Positions 17,566 to 27,791 of a DNA stretch of 64,000 nucleotides are shown piece after piece (position 1 is the first letter of the stretch; each line of letters starts with the position of its first letter). This DNA comes from Acidaminococcus sp. (GTDB taxonomy: Bacteria > Bacillota > Negativicutes > Acidaminococcales > Acidaminococcaceae): assembly GCA_022482815.1 (NCBI GenBank), contig JAKVOM010000001.1, positions 2,252,946 to 2,316,945 of the forward strand. Reading direction: 5' to 3'. Made by a program: the position numbers and the translations under genes. Under the pieces are notes generated by a model, which saw only the letters and a program-made list of their open reading frames with translations, was not told where the DNA came from and made no database searches.

Positions 17566-17774
17566 GGCTTGTGCTACAATGATACCCAAGTCATTACACA
17601 ATATTTTTCACAGTTTCTCCCTTACTCTAGATTGTTGGTCACAATTTATCTTGCAATGGAATCTGAAAAAAGTGTAATGGCTATTTTAGTTGAGCTAAAT
17701 TTGGCGATTTCAGATGGTCTCTAATTGTTCATTTCAGTTGGGCTGTTTTTGGCGATTTCACCTGGCCCCTAACA
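17566..17774. repeat. 209-bp direct repeat, copy 2
   Basis: Same orientation and content as 12544-12753, including the TGAAATCGCCAAA-type iterations and the CCCCTAACA end. The two copies bracket the IS21/IS3 composite. Confidence 0.6.
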
Positions 17775-17973
17775 GTGTGGGTAAAGCTATTAGCCATCAT
17801 TGCCAAAAAAATCATCCTTTCTATAGGACAATACTGTTTGAGCAACTGTATCATACTTTGAAGGGGTGATTTTTTTGTATAACAATCGACGCGCACCCGC
17901 ATAGCGGGTGATTGTTTGTCTCGTTTGGCTCCTTATTCAGTTGCGGAACTCGACCGGCTAAAGCCAATAACAA
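17775..17973. other. Intergenic with two hairpins
   Basis: AAAAAATCATCCTTT (about 17808) can pair with AAGGGGTGATTTTTT (about 17862), and CACCCGC..GCGGGTG forms a hairpin near 17895-17911. Probably terminators; no gene. Confidence 0.4.
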
Positions 17974-18021
17974 CACGAAAATCCCCTCCGATTTGAAAAA
18001 ATCAGAGGGGATTTTTCGTGT
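17974..18021. terminator. Strong terminator at the end of the glycan operon
   Basis: CACGAAAATCCCCTC-GATTT pairs with AAATCAGAGGGGATTTTTCG-TG around a very short loop; a long A/T-flanked stem usable in both directions. It lies 60 bases past the last glycan gene. Confidence 0.8.
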
Positions 18022-18080
18022 TTCTTAAAGGGGCATTATTTCACAGCCCCTTTATTATTGAGTGTGTATCAATGATAAAA

Positions 18081-19358
18081 CTATTCAGTAAAACAGTGGA
18101 TATCCTTCAATTTATTAACATATACGTACTTACATAACTCTATAGCTATCCCTATAAGAGAAATGTCTAGAAGCAAAAATGTTCTCAAACTAGAGGCGTA
18201 CAATGTTGGGGAAAAAATCAATACCATTCTAGCACTCAGTCCAGCAAAATACCACATATTTAAATAAAGTGATTTTTTGCTGACTCCAAATTGTGACAAT
18301 ATCAATACTGCAATAGATATAAGTATCAGTGCACTACAGGCAAAACAAACATAATTCATTATATTAGTCGAGTTCATTATAGTAATTCTTTCTCCGGCAT
18401 GAAAAAGACTCCAGATATTATTTTGATTTCTTACATTCATGCCCAAAAATTTCAAGAGCAAAATAAAGGAAAAATATAATTTAAGAAGATATTGCTTACG
18501 CATTGAGAGCACAATAAAAGAAGATATGACAACAATAAATCCAAATATAAGGTTTGATCTATTCAACATATAAGAGGCTGTAGTCACAGACCCCAAATAA
18601 ATTTTATCAAAAATAGATAAGGTATAAAAATCAGGAAACCAACTACCCACCTCGCTTAAGAACCGTAGATGATTACCTGGGCACATAATTATCTTTATAA
18701 AAGAAATTAACAAGATAGAAAATTTTGCAACATAGTACCACCTTAGTCGCTCTTTTTTATAGTTTAACATATAGGCAACGACTGTCATAAACACAGAAAA
18801 TACCCACGCAACCTCAGCATCTGTACCAATTAATAGCGTAACTACCGAAAAAACTTGCAATTTTTTATTTGGATAATTTTCATTTAAAATCCTTTTATCT
18901 ATTACAAAAGATAAAATACAAAGAGTTATGGGCCAAAAATAATTAACAAATGTCGCCGCCCACCCTGCACTGCTCATTTCTTGAATTGGATACAACATAC
19001 AGAGTAATACAATTACAAGATTATTTATCAGTGTATTTCCGTCTTTCCAAAATAAATACTTCAAACCCATTGCACAACAACAAATCATTACAATGTTTAA
19101 AATTTTCCAAAGCAGAAAAGGATAAGGTGGGTAATGCAACAATCCAATTAGGAAACTGTCTATAATTATACGGGACGACCATTTAAAGTAGCGTTGCTTC
19201 ATATTCTCTATAGATAAAAGCTTCTTAGAAAAATTTATATCATCCCCAAACATACTCATACCCAAGTGCATGAAAAGTAGATAAATCAAGAAAAATAAGA
19301 ATGGGAGATTTTCCTTGCAAAATATCTTTTTATATAACAATTTTACTTTGCAGTTCAT
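18081..19358 (-). CDS. Polytopic membrane protein, DUF6056-like (glycan tail modification)
   Basis: 425 residues from the ATG at 19358, which overlaps the preceding stop as ATGA; an earlier in-frame start lacks support. About ten hydrophobic segments. The N-terminal loop FGDDINFS...MKQRYFKWSSRIIID after the first helix is the signature of DUF6056 and GtrC-like glucosyltransferases that use undecaprenyl-linked sugars. With the GtrB-like gene two positions upstream it may form a serotype-converting (gtr-type) side-chain unit. Low GC. Specific sugar unknown. Confidence 0.6.
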   Translation of the reverse strand: MNCKVKLLYKKIFCKENLPFLFFLIYLLFMHLGMSMFGDDINFSKKLLSIENMKQRYFKWSSRIIIDSFLIGLLHYPPYPFLLWKILNIVMICCCAMGLKYLFWKDGNTLINNLVIVLLCMLYPIQEMSSAGWAATFVNYFWPITLCILSFVIDKRILNENYPNKKLQVFSVVTLLIGTDAEVAWVFSVFMTVVAYMLNYKKERLRWYYVAKFSILLISFIKIIMCPGNHLRFLSEVGSWFPDFYTLSIFDKIYLGSVTTASYMLNRSNLIFGFIVVISSFIVLSMRKQYLLKLYFSFILLLKFLGMNVRNQNNIWSLFHAGERITIMNSTNIMNYVCFACSALILISIAVLILSQFGVSKKSLYLNMWYFAGLSARMVLIFSPTLYASSLRTFLLLDISLIGIAIELCKYVYVNKLKDIHCFTE

Positions 19359-19876
19359 GAGCCAATACACTTCTCCATATCTATTAATGTACACTCACCA
19401 TTATTCCTATAAAGGAGATATACTCTAAACTTTTTGTTATAACCTAATTTATTCTTAGATATTCGTGTTTCATATCCGGAAGCGTCATACATTGCGAAAT
19501 TGCCTTTTCTCTTAGTTTTCCCCTCCTTATTTGAAATATCTCTTCTAACTACTAAATGTGTGGGAATAATAATAAATTCTTTCTGATCAACTTCTCTCAA
19601 AACAACAGAAACATCAAAGTATTTTATTGGTTCATTCAATTTATAGCAAAATCCAGAAATTATAAAATATTTTTTATTATTTTTAATATTGATCTCAGAT
19701 TTATATAAACTACTGTGAATATCAGTATGTACTGAAAATAAGCCGTCGTCATTGATAATTTTCCAATTCCCTGCGTGATAAAATATACCCCCACATACGA
19801 GAATCACAAATAATATAACGAAAAAAACACAAAAATACTCTAAACAATACCTTGACAATGGTGCCCGTAAACTCAT
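19355..19876 (-). CDS. Membrane-anchored protein of unknown function in the gtr-like unit
   Basis: 173 residues, one N-terminal membrane helix (about residues 13-33) and a soluble outward domain rich in beta-type sequence (YFDVSVVLREVDQKEFIII, KFRVYLLYRNNGE). Coupled to the next gene by a 4-base overlap. I do not recognise it; position suggests a role in glycan modification together with its neighbours. Confidence 0.5.
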   Translation of the reverse strand: MSLRAPLSRYCLEYFCVFFVILFVILVCGGIFYHAGNWKIINDDGLFSVHTDIHSSLYKSEINIKNNKKYFIISGFCYKLNEPIKYFDVSVVLREVDQKEFIIIPTHLVVRRDISNKEGKTKRKGNFAMYDASGYETRISKNKLGYNKKFRVYLLYRNNGECTLIDMEKCIGS

Positions 19877-19982
19877 TTATTTTATCTCCTGACAACCTTG
19901 AATCTCGCTAACCTATATTGACATTCCATTAAAGATGCTCTCTTCAAAAAAGCTAACCAGTATATCGACCTAAATAGCCTGA

Positions 19983-20918
19983 TTAATTTTTCTTACTTTC
20001 CCTACTATGAAACTTCAGTATATATCTTGGTCTTCGTTTTGTTTCTAAATAGATTCTTCCAATATACTCCCCCATCAGTCCCATCCCTATAAGTTGAATC
20101 CCACCAATGAACAAGATAGAGACAATGAGAGATGGATAGCCAGGAACAGGATTACCAAAAAGCAATTTAGAAATGAGCATATATGCACCATAAAGGATGG
20201 ATGTAGAAGCAATCACCATCCCAATATAAAACCAAACATGAAGCAAAACAGTCGAAAAATTAGTAATACCCTCAAGTGCTAAATTCCACAATTTCCAGCC
20301 GTTAAACTTGGTTTTTCCTGCAGCTCGTTCGGCACGTTTATAAGGGACAATTGCGACAGTCCCGCCTACCCAGGACAATATCCCCTTCATAAAAAGATTC
20401 CGTTCTGGCAATTTTTTGATTTCATCAACAATAGAACGATCGAGCAGTCTGAAATCACCCACATTCTCCTCGATTTTTAAATCACTAATGCGATTATTAA
20501 AACGATAAAACCATTCTGCCGTTTTGCGTTTCAGAAATGAATCAGTACTGCGATCTACCCGTTTTGCTAGCACTACGTCAGCACCATTCTGCCATTCTGC
20601 CACGAGTTTTGGGATAACTTCAATAGGATCCTGCAAATCGACATCAATAGGGATCACAGCCTCCCCTGTAGCATAAGTCAAACCTGCCATTAAGGCCGCT
20701 TCCTTGCCAAAATTTCTCATAAAAGATAACGGAATAATGCGATGGTCTTTTTCTGCCAATTCATAAATAAGCGATTCTGTATGATCACTGCTCCCATCAT
20801 TCACGAACACAATTTCTAAGTCATACACCTTAAACGATTCAAAAGTAGAAACAGCTTTATAAAATAGAGGAATCGCATCCTCTTCATTATATACGGGAAC
20901 CACTAAAGATATTTTCAT
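19983..20918 (-). CDS. GtrB/CsbB-like undecaprenyl-phosphate glycosyltransferase (GT2)
   Basis: 311 residues. N-terminal GT2 domain: [33 protein letters not shown] (DxD-like) and VGDFRLLDR. Two C-terminal membrane helices (about 228-253 and 268-290) end in [17 protein letters not shown]. This is the classic GtrB/DPM-type layout that loads a sugar from UDP-sugar onto undecaprenyl phosphate at the inner face of the membrane. It likely feeds the DUF6056-like transferase downstream. Start ATG at 20918. Confidence 0.85.
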   Translation of the reverse strand: MKISLVVPVYNEEDAIPLFYKAVSTFESFKVYDLEIVFVNDGSSDHTESLIYELAEKDHRIIPLSFMRNFGKEAALMAGLTYATGEAVIPIDVDLQDPIEVIPKLVAEWQNGADVVLAKRVDRSTDSFLKRKTAEWFYRFNNRISDLKIEENVGDFRLLDRSIVDEIKKLPERNLFMKGILSWVGGTVAIVPYKRAERAAGKTKFNGWKLWNLALEGITNFSTVLLHVWFYIGMVIASTSILYGAYMLISKLLFGNPVPGYPSLIVSILFIGGIQLIGMGLMGEYIGRIYLETKRRPRYILKFHSRESKKN

Positions 20919-21081
20919 AATAACACACTAAACCTCAAAAAAATTTTTCTCTGTAATATAAAAGACAAACTAAATATATCATACGTCTTTTTATCACATA
21001 CAAACTCATTTTGTCCTTCAACAGAGATATATTATATTATACCTAATGTTCATAAAATTTTCCTTAAAGACAAAATATGAA
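20919..21081. other. AT-rich gap before GtrB-like gene
   Basis: Very AT-rich, without a conserved frame. It could hold an internal promoter for the three-gene gtr-like unit (several TATAAT-like words), none decisive. Confidence 0.3.
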
Positions 21082-21381
21082 TTAATTGATTTGTGTTTTG
21101 TACATATATCTCAAACCCACTACAATCAATCTATAAACCGTTATCGAAAAACAAAAACAGCTTTGTGATAGATTTTTTACGTGTGCAAAAATTGGCAATT
21201 CATCTGTCCGTTTACACTCACCAATCAAAGAGACGTTTTGTATCGCCGATATGCTTTCTTGACCCCAGCGCATAAAGTAAAAGTAAAACAAAAATCTAAC
21301 TACACCCTTACTTTTTATACCTCTAAGAAAAAATAAGCTGCAACGCTTAAAACTATACCCTACCAAAAACCATTTACTCAA
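21082..21381 (-). CDS. Doubtful 99-residue reading frame
   Basis: Begins at a TTG two bases after the stop of the Fe-S protein gene, with no clear binding site. Composition is hydrophobic and basic (VVRFLFYFYFMRW) without a recognised domain. It may be chance coding in AT-rich DNA or the remnant of a glycan gene. Confidence 0.2.
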   Translation of the reverse strand: MSKWFLVGYSFKRCSLFFLRGIKSKGVVRFLFYFYFMRWGQESISAIQNVSLIGECKRTDELPIFAHVKNLSQSCFCFSITVYRLIVVGLRYMYKTQIN

Positions 21382-21383
21382 AA

Positions 21384-22601
21384 TTACTTTCTTTTCAACA
21401 AATGATACAGTGACTTTAGCCCCAGAATCTTCCCAACCTTATCTTTTATGCGAATCTTTAATGGTGGTCTTAGGTAAATTTCTAAAAGATTAACTACATT
21501 TTTATCATTTTTTAACTCATTAAAAAATGCTGTCCGTTTCGGGTTACAAGGGCTAGGTCGATAAAATGATGGATTATGTTTAACTGCTGCATTAAAATCC
21601 GTTTTTAGTTTTTTGCCATTTAGATTACTAAAAAACGTTGATCCTTTTTTAGTGTTCAAAAAAACTAAAGAAGTTCCCTTTCCGTCATACATTGTAGGTT
21701 CTAGTACTCCAACGCCCCAATAATCTGCCATTGTAATGTCAGATGCTCGATCGTATCTACAAAACTTACATTGATAGCAGGATGGCCGGAGATAAAGGTT
21801 AGCCAAAAAACCTCTCAAGTATAAATTTTGACTGACATCTTCATATTCCTTAAACAGAGATGAAGGATTATCACCCTTCTCTATGGTCAAACAATATCGT
21901 TCCCACGAAAAATGTTTATCTCGAAACGAAATATTTTTTATTTTATTTATGTCATTCTGTGATACCTCAGAAAGATACTTTCGCCATACTAAAGGTGAAG
22001 GAACACCATGACAAATAAAATCAACCAAAAGCAAATTATGAGAGTTTTCAGGTAGAACCCTTTTTAGCCCTTCGCACTGACATGGTGTCCCAACGAACAT
22101 CACCAAACGACCCTTTTTTAAATCTCTCAGTACATTTTGATATGTATTTCCTATTTTACTTTGCACATATTTCGACATACGTAAATTGTCTAGTTCAAAA
22201 ACAGATTCAGCCGATTGATGAACAACTTCCCAACGATCGTTAAAACAAGCTCCATAGATGATGCCATTTTGTTTCAATACCTCTTGTGCTAAATCTGTAA
22301 AACAGCCTCCGGAAGAACTTTGTATTCTGAATCTTTCGTTCAGACTTATATAAGCATATGTACTAGGAAGTTTTTTATCTTGATATTTTCTTAAATTTAT
22401 AGCGGGGCACTTTTTAATGCAAACACCGCATTGTGTACATAGTCCTAGCTCAACAGATGGGTATAAAAAACCCTCATCATCTTCTTTCATTGTAATCGCA
22501 TTAAATGGACAAGTATTAGCACAAGCAGCACAGCCCGTGCAAAAACTAGAATTATCTAGTAAATAATTTCCTACACTTAATTTTTTATCCATTTTCTTCA
22601 C
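21384..22601 (-). CDS. F420-hydrogenase/dehydrogenase beta-subunit-like Fe-S protein of the glycan cluster
   Basis: 405 residues. Two [4Fe-4S] ferredoxin motifs at the N-terminus (CTGCAACANTCP, CTQCGVCIKKCP) precede FrhB/FdhB-type N and C domains (GTPCQCEGLKRVLPEN, DFICHGVPSPLVWRKYL, PSCYQCKFCRYDRASDITMADYWG). Such proteins are regularly found beside polysaccharide pyruvyl transferases in capsule/EPS loci, where the role is unproven; a redox step on a sugar, or on the lipid-linked intermediate, is a guess. It starts at a GTG overlapping the end of wzx. Confidence 0.82.
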   Translation of the reverse strand: MKKMDKKLSVGNYLLDNSSFCTGCAACANTCPFNAITMKEDDEGFLYPSVELGLCTQCGVCIKKCPAINLRKYQDKKLPSTYAYISLNERFRIQSSSGGCFTDLAQEVLKQNGIIYGACFNDRWEVVHQSAESVFELDNLRMSKYVQSKIGNTYQNVLRDLKKGRLVMFVGTPCQCEGLKRVLPENSHNLLLVDFICHGVPSPLVWRKYLSEVSQNDINKIKNISFRDKHFSWERYCLTIEKGDNPSSLFKEYEDVSQNLYLRGFLANLYLRPSCYQCKFCRYDRASDITMADYWGVGVLEPTMYDGKGTSLVFLNTKKGSTFFSNLNGKKLKTDFNAAVKHNPSFYRPSPCNPKRTAFFNELKNDKNVVNLLEIYLRPPLKIRIKDKVGKILGLKSLYHLLKRK

Positions 22602-24109
22602 CTTAAGAATTTATGATAAACCGAATGTACAAGCCCTTTTTCATATTCATTCAAACTTGTAAAGTAAAGAATAACACCATAGATACACGAATACATTATG
22701 GCCTTAGTAGCAAAAATCCCCCATGTATTGCTCGATCTTACAAAGGAATTAATAACCATGCTGCAAAGAAGTACGGCTATGGGGCCCTTAGCCATCATTA
22801 GAATATTTTTCCAAAATTCAGGGATATTTAAACCAATTCTCTTTTCATAGTACCGATTCATAATTATTCCTGTACTCAAAAATAAAGCTGTTGAAGTTCC
22901 TATCGCACAGCCAAAGCCGCCCCATAATTTAGCCAAAGGAAAACTACATGCTAAATTGATAAACGCAATAATACTATATACAGTCATACGATATCGGTTT
23001 AAATTCATTGCCTGAAGTATAGCAATGCCTGCATTCTGTAACAGCGGAATAAACATAGACGCCATTAAAAGTACAATCATTGGATATGCTGTTAGATAAC
23101 CAGAACCAGCCCACAATTTAATAAATTCTCGTCCTAGCAAAATAAAAGACGTCAAAATAAATCCAACAATTATAAACTGAAGTCTTCCTATTTTAATGAA
23201 TAATTCAGTTAAAGAGCCTTCATTAGCCCCTTCAGCAACTAGCATTGTTACTTTGGGCAGTAGCACTCCACTGATTGCCGTAGAAAACTGCATGTACATC
23301 GTCAAAAATTGCACTGCAATTGCATATACTGCAACATCAAGTGTACCACGTGTCATTCCTAAAACAAATTGACCGGTTCCCCAATAAATTTTATCCATTA
23401 CAACATTAAGAAAAATAAAAAAAGAATACCCAGCGACTTCTTTCAGAAAAGATTTTTCGAAATGACCTCTACAAATTTTAATCGATAAATACTTAAAGCA
23501 ATACCATACATTAGCTAATAAACAAGATATATTCAAAACGGTCGTAATAACAACCATCATGACTGATCCATATCCCATAATTAAAAAGGGTAAAGTAATA
23601 CAGGGATTTAAAAGTGTCCGAAAAATATTCATTACTCTCAAAAAAACAAACCGCTCATAGGCTTGGATGATTGAACCAAAAACACTAAGAGGGAAAGTAA
23701 ATGCTAAATTTACAATAAGCAGGATCGTCATTATTTGGGCTTTTTTCATCTCCAATGGAGATAATGTGTTGCCAAACATATTATCAAGATTAAGATAAAG
23801 AACGATTCCAATTATTACAGCAATACAACTAATAATGGAATACAGAAAAAGAAAAAGCCCATTTAATTCAGCTTCTTTACGCGCATTGCCAACAGCTCTG
23901 TTACGGGCAGTGTATCGTACTATCGTATTTCCAAGTCCCAAATCCAGTACACTTAGGTATCCTACTAATGCGCCAATTAACGAGTATAGTCCGTACTCAG
24001 CTTGCCCAAGTAATCGTAGCATAACTGGAGTGTAGAATAATCCTACTATGACATTTGCGATAATATTTACATATGAAAGCAAAGCTCCTGCCCTTAATTG
24101 ATTAATCAT
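22598..24109 (-). CDS. wzx: Wzx-type polysaccharide flippase
   Basis: About 503 residues from the ATG at 24109, which follows GGGGTG at good spacing; an ATG seven codons upstream overlaps the previous gene. Twelve or more hydrophobic segments, an N-terminal SYVNIIANVIVGLFYTPVML and the LGQAEYGLYSLIGALVGYLSVLDLGLG block are typical of MATE/MOP-superfamily O-antigen flippases. It moves undecaprenyl-linked repeat units across the membrane for Wzy. Confidence 0.88.
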   Translation of the reverse strand: MINQLRAGALLSYVNIIANVIVGLFYTPVMLRLLGQAEYGLYSLIGALVGYLSVLDLGLGNTIVRYTARNRAVGNARKEAELNGLFLFLYSIISCIAVIIGIVLYLNLDNMFGNTLSPLEMKKAQIMTILLIVNLAFTFPLSVFGSIIQAYERFVFLRVMNIFRTLLNPCITLPFLIMGYGSVMMVVITTVLNISCLLANVWYCFKYLSIKICRGHFEKSFLKEVAGYSFFIFLNVVMDKIYWGTGQFVLGMTRGTLDVAVYAIAVQFLTMYMQFSTAISGVLLPKVTMLVAEGANEGSLTELFIKIGRLQFIIVGFILTSFILLGREFIKLWAGSGYLTAYPMIVLLMASMFIPLLQNAGIAILQAMNLNRYRMTVYSIIAFINLACSFPLAKLWGGFGCAIGTSTALFLSTGIIMNRYYEKRIGLNIPEFWKNILMMAKGPIAVLLCSMVINSFVRSSNTWGIFATKAIMYSCIYGVILYFTSLNEYEKGLVHSVYHKFLR

Positions 24110-24113
24110 TAGA

Positions 24114-25250
24114 TTAACACCCCAAAGCATTTGATAAAAATTGATTGCTGCGCTGGTGTTGCTGCTGCAAAATAGAATCTATGTCTGGATATTCTAAAGA
24201 TAATGGGTGCACAATACTATAATTATTAGTCTGAGTGCCACGACGATTTTCTAAGCCAAACAAATGAAGAAGTGTATCTATACGCGAGTTCATTTTTCCA
24301 CCAACATTATCCCTCGAATTTAGAGGAATACGATCGCAAACTACGAAAGGTCGCCTATATAAAATAGAGAACACTGTACCATGGAAGGAATCTGTATACA
24401 CAAGTGAAGCGTTTTTAATTGCACTTATAAACTCATCAACACCAGTAACATAATAATCATAACAACTCGTATCGAGTAAATTGACTACCTCTAATCCCAA
24501 ATCTTTATGTAACTTTTCAAGAACATTTGTTGGTCGTGCACCAAGAAAATATGTCAGAATATACTTCTGGCCACGATACCACGATGGTAATCGACTAACA
24601 TTATCCCATTTTTCTGATGACAATAACAGCGTAGGATCCACTAAAGTCGGAACACTTTTACCAGTTAATCTTTGTACTAAATCAGCTCCAGCCTGTTCTC
24701 TCATCGAAATACAATCCATACCCTTTAGACCGTTCAAAAAAGTATTGTATTTAGAAGCTGGAATCTCTGGAACGGAAATGCTCGCTGCATAAGCGATTCT
24801 TTTTCCTTTGGGAGCAAAATTTAAAAAGTATGATTGAAGTTCTTCATCGCTTTGGAAAAAATATGGATTCCAAACCTGATCACTTCCTACAACAAAATAA
24901 TCATATTCATTCCCTATTGAAGGCAATGCCTCAAAAGATATATGTCTAGAGTAAATATTCCTATCGCACCAATCTTTAATTTTCCCTTGGCGTACCATCT
25001 CCATTCCCCAATATCCACTAAGAATTCTACTCCTACTATTATGCCAATTAATTATAAATTTGATATAATTTTTCCACTTACCATAACCAAACTTCTCTTT
25101 CCACCAGTATAGAGGACAAAGATTTTCTGCGGTATGCCAAATAGTATCAACAGACTCTGCATAACGGAGCAGAATTTGTTGAAGCGCATAATTTTGCAAT
25201 ACATTCCCATAATTTGAATACCCATTCAAAGTAAATTTTGCAATTTTCAT
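24114..25250 (-). CDS. Polysaccharide pyruvyl transferase family protein
   Basis: 378 residues, starting MKIAKFTLNGYSNYGNVLQN, with YFVVGSDQVWNPYF in the middle and YTDSFHGTVFSILYRRPFVV near the C-terminus: the standard signature (PF04230) of enzymes adding pyruvate ketals from phosphoenolpyruvate, or of relatives lacking that activity. Downstream partner is the FrhB-like Fe-S protein, a common pairing. Substrate sugar unknown. Confidence 0.87.
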   Translation of the reverse strand: MKIAKFTLNGYSNYGNVLQNYALQQILLRYAESVDTIWHTAENLCPLYWWKEKFGYGKWKNYIKFIINWHNSRSRILSGYWGMEMVRQGKIKDWCDRNIYSRHISFEALPSIGNEYDYFVVGSDQVWNPYFFQSDEELQSYFLNFAPKGKRIAYAASISVPEIPASKYNTFLNGLKGMDCISMREQAGADLVQRLTGKSVPTLVDPTLLLSSEKWDNVSRLPSWYRGQKYILTYFLGARPTNVLEKLHKDLGLEVVNLLDTSCYDYYVTGVDEFISAIKNASLVYTDSFHGTVFSILYRRPFVVCDRIPLNSRDNVGGKMNSRIDTLLHLFGLENRRGTQTNNYSIVHPLSLEYPDIDSILQQQHQRSNQFLSNALGC

Positions 25251-25253
25251 AAT

Positions 25254-26855
25254 TTACCTTTCTGAATTTTCAATGCTTACATTTTTATTATTTGATTTCA
25301 CGGCATATGCAAAGGCTAATATAATCCAAGCTGTATACATAATATTAATACTACCATTACAAGCAGCAACTATAGAACCAATTAACGACAAAAGTACTCC
25401 TAAAATCTGAATTCTTCTTTGTCCACCAGAAGATCTTAAATTGATGATTAAAATCCAAATACCGTAAAGAAAAGGCACAAAAAAAATACTCAATCCAATA
25501 AGCCCATTCTCTGCGAATCTACTAACATATTCATTTTGTGCACCAAATCCACCACTTAAAGGACCCTTTCGCAAATATAGTCTGTAATGCACAATGATTT
25601 CCGGAATTTTGAAATCGGAATTTTGTAAATTATGCAATGCATACACATTATTAAATATATTCCCGACACCAAAAAATGGATGATCGCAACCGGTTTTAAA
25701 ATTAGCCTTGATATATGCAAACCTCGGTCCATTACTCCTTTTATTAGGTGTCCCCAAAGATGCAAAATTTTCCTCAAAATAGCTTGAAGCAGTTATTTCT
25801 TCATTATTAACTACATTATTAATTACATTTTTTCCTTTTACTATTAGTGCATTAGAATAAAATAACATTAAGCCAAAAGATATAAATAGGAGTAAACCAA
25901 TCAAAAGACCTTTCTTTATTAGCTCCTTTTCTCGTACATAAATTAAAAATAGCCAAAGAAGTAAAAATAAACCCATTGTTAAAGCGACTGCCGTCCTTGA
26001 TTGCGACATAAAAATTATAAATTGAAAAAGGCTTATCAAAGTAATTTTCCAAAAGCTGCACTGAGTTTTATCTAAAATTTGACTCCATGCTAAAGGGAGT
26101 GCAAAAGCTGCATAATTACCAATTCTAGAAGGCTCAGGAAAAAGTGACTTCATCCGTATTCCCTTCCAAAAAATAGGAGGCCATGCATTATTAAAAGTTT
26201 GTACTTCTTCAATCAATGGAATAATTTTAGCAAGAACTGCTTTGGCAGTTAAATTACCACACAAATAGAACACTTCTAGAGTCGAAAATACAATTATTAA
26301 AAGAATGGACGACCAAACCGCTCTGTATAATAATTTTAAATGAAAATCATAATTTTTATAAATACATTTATAAACTATATAAGAAAAGAAAAACGTATAT
26401 ATGGGATAGAAAACAGCAACTTTAACCGATTTCAGAAAAAGATACCCTTTTAAAAGTTTTATAGTAGGTATAGAAATGCCCTTAGAATTCAATATGTCAA
26501 TTATCCTAGGTACTTTTCCAAGTTGCGATATTGGTGCTTCTACAACTTCCGTCCAAAAAGGAAAGTTAAAAAATCCCAATACGTTACTAAAAATTAGAGT
26601 GAAAGAAAAGATACAATAGTAAAAAAGAAAATTTTTATCTTCTCTAAATGTATCAAATAATGTATTTCTTTTTGCAGAGAAAACCAAGTATAAAACTGTT
26701 AAAAAAAATAAAAAGTACCATGATAGATTCATTGATAGACCATTACTTAAAAACGTAACTCTGAACTTTTCAGGAATATAAGAAAAAATTAGCGATAAAT
26801 ATGAAAGAAATAATAGAATAGAAAAAAATTTAGAAGAACAATCTATTTGATTCAT
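25254..26855 (-). CDS. wzy: Wzy-type O-antigen/capsule polymerase
   Basis: 533 residues with about 12 hydrophobic segments and a large extracytoplasmic loop (roughly residues 340-450). FPEPSRIGNYAAFALPLAW in one loop and the GCDHPFFGVG motif in the large loop are typical of O-antigen ligase/polymerase proteins. It links repeat units on the outer face. Very AT-rich, with low sequence conservation as usual for Wzy; identified mainly by topology and context. Confidence 0.75.
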   Translation of the reverse strand: MNQIDCSSKFFSILLFLSYLSLIFSYIPEKFRVTFLSNGLSMNLSWYFLFFLTVLYLVFSAKRNTLFDTFREDKNFLFYYCIFSFTLIFSNVLGFFNFPFWTEVVEAPISQLGKVPRIIDILNSKGISIPTIKLLKGYLFLKSVKVAVFYPIYTFFFSYIVYKCIYKNYDFHLKLLYRAVWSSILLIIVFSTLEVFYLCGNLTAKAVLAKIIPLIEEVQTFNNAWPPIFWKGIRMKSLFPEPSRIGNYAAFALPLAWSQILDKTQCSFWKITLISLFQFIIFMSQSRTAVALTMGLFLLLWLFLIYVREKELIKKGLLIGLLLFISFGLMLFYSNALIVKGKNVINNVVNNEEITASSYFEENFASLGTPNKRSNGPRFAYIKANFKTGCDHPFFGVGNIFNNVYALHNLQNSDFKIPEIIVHYRLYLRKGPLSGGFGAQNEYVSRFAENGLIGLSIFFVPFLYGIWILIINLRSSGGQRRIQILGVLLSLIGSIVAACNGSINIMYTAWIILAFAYAVKSNNKNVSIENSER

Positions 26856-26922
26856 AAAAAGGCTCCTAATTTAAAAAGTAACAACAGCAGACGCTCAACC
26901 AGCATAATGTCTATCATTAAGT

Positions 26923-27765
26923 TTATTTCAACTTAAAAAAAGATTTTATTAGCTTTTTTAGCCATGGTACTTTAGATATTTTATTTTTGATTCCAAATAT
27001 CCCCAATATCGAATTAATTTTATTTTCTTGTTTGATTAATTCAGATCTAATCTCAAAGTAAAAGTCGTCCAAATTATCAAGGTAAAGTTGCTTATGACGA
27101 GCATAAATTTTATTACAAGTCCATAGCTTAATCTTTGGGTCTTGATCAAATTTTTTATTTCTAGATTCCTTTTTTATACGATAATAAAAAAGAAACTCAG
27201 GCAACTGAACTACTCGTCTACCAAGTCCTAGGATAGATAGCCAAAAATCATAGTCTTCAATACCATATTTTAAGTCTAAACAATATCCTCCGACAGTGCT
27301 CCAATCACTTTTTCGAAATAGTCCTGAGACGAAAATTACATTATTAACAAGCATTTTACCCATTGAATATTTAGGCAGATCCCATTTTCCTTTATTTTCT
27401 CCAAACAAAAATGCTTGACAATATACAATACCAACATGCGGATCCTCATCCAATATCTTAACTGCTTTTGCAACATAAGACGAATCTATTTTATCATCTG
27501 CATCCAATGGTAAAATGTACTCACCCTTTGATGCTTTAATAGCAACATTTCTTGCAGCAGAAGGGCCTTCATTTTTTTTATAAATGACGGTAATGCCCTT
27601 CTTTTCATATTCTTCAAGTTTTTGTAACGTTAACTTATCAAATGAGCCATCATCACAAATTACAACTTCTATATTAGGATAAGTCTGCTTTAAAGCTGAA
27701 TTTACTGCATCATCTATGTAAAGTCCATCATTAAAACATGGAATAATCACGCTAACTTTTTTCAT
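26923..27765 (-). CDS. Family 2 glycosyltransferase
   Basis: 280 residues, GT-A fold: VSVIIPCFNDGLYIDDAVNS, VVICDDGSFDKLT, GPSAARNVAIKASKGEYILP, LDADDKID (DxD) and YGIEDYDFWLSILGLG (catalytic ED). Cytosolic face enzyme adding one sugar to the lipid-linked repeat unit. Donor and acceptor cannot be told. Confidence 0.85.
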   Translation of the reverse strand: MKKVSVIIPCFNDGLYIDDAVNSALKQTYPNIEVVICDDGSFDKLTLQKLEEYEKKGITVIYKKNEGPSAARNVAIKASKGEYILPLDADDKIDSSYVAKAVKILDEDPHVGIVYCQAFLFGENKGKWDLPKYSMGKMLVNNVIFVSGLFRKSDWSTVGGYCLDLKYGIEDYDFWLSILGLGRRVVQLPEFLFYYRIKKESRNKKFDQDPKIKLWTCNKIYARHKQLYLDNLDDFYFEIRSELIKQENKINSILGIFGIKNKISKVPWLKKLIKSFFKLK

Positions 27766-27791
27766 TTACACACCTATCGGAATTTATAAAA

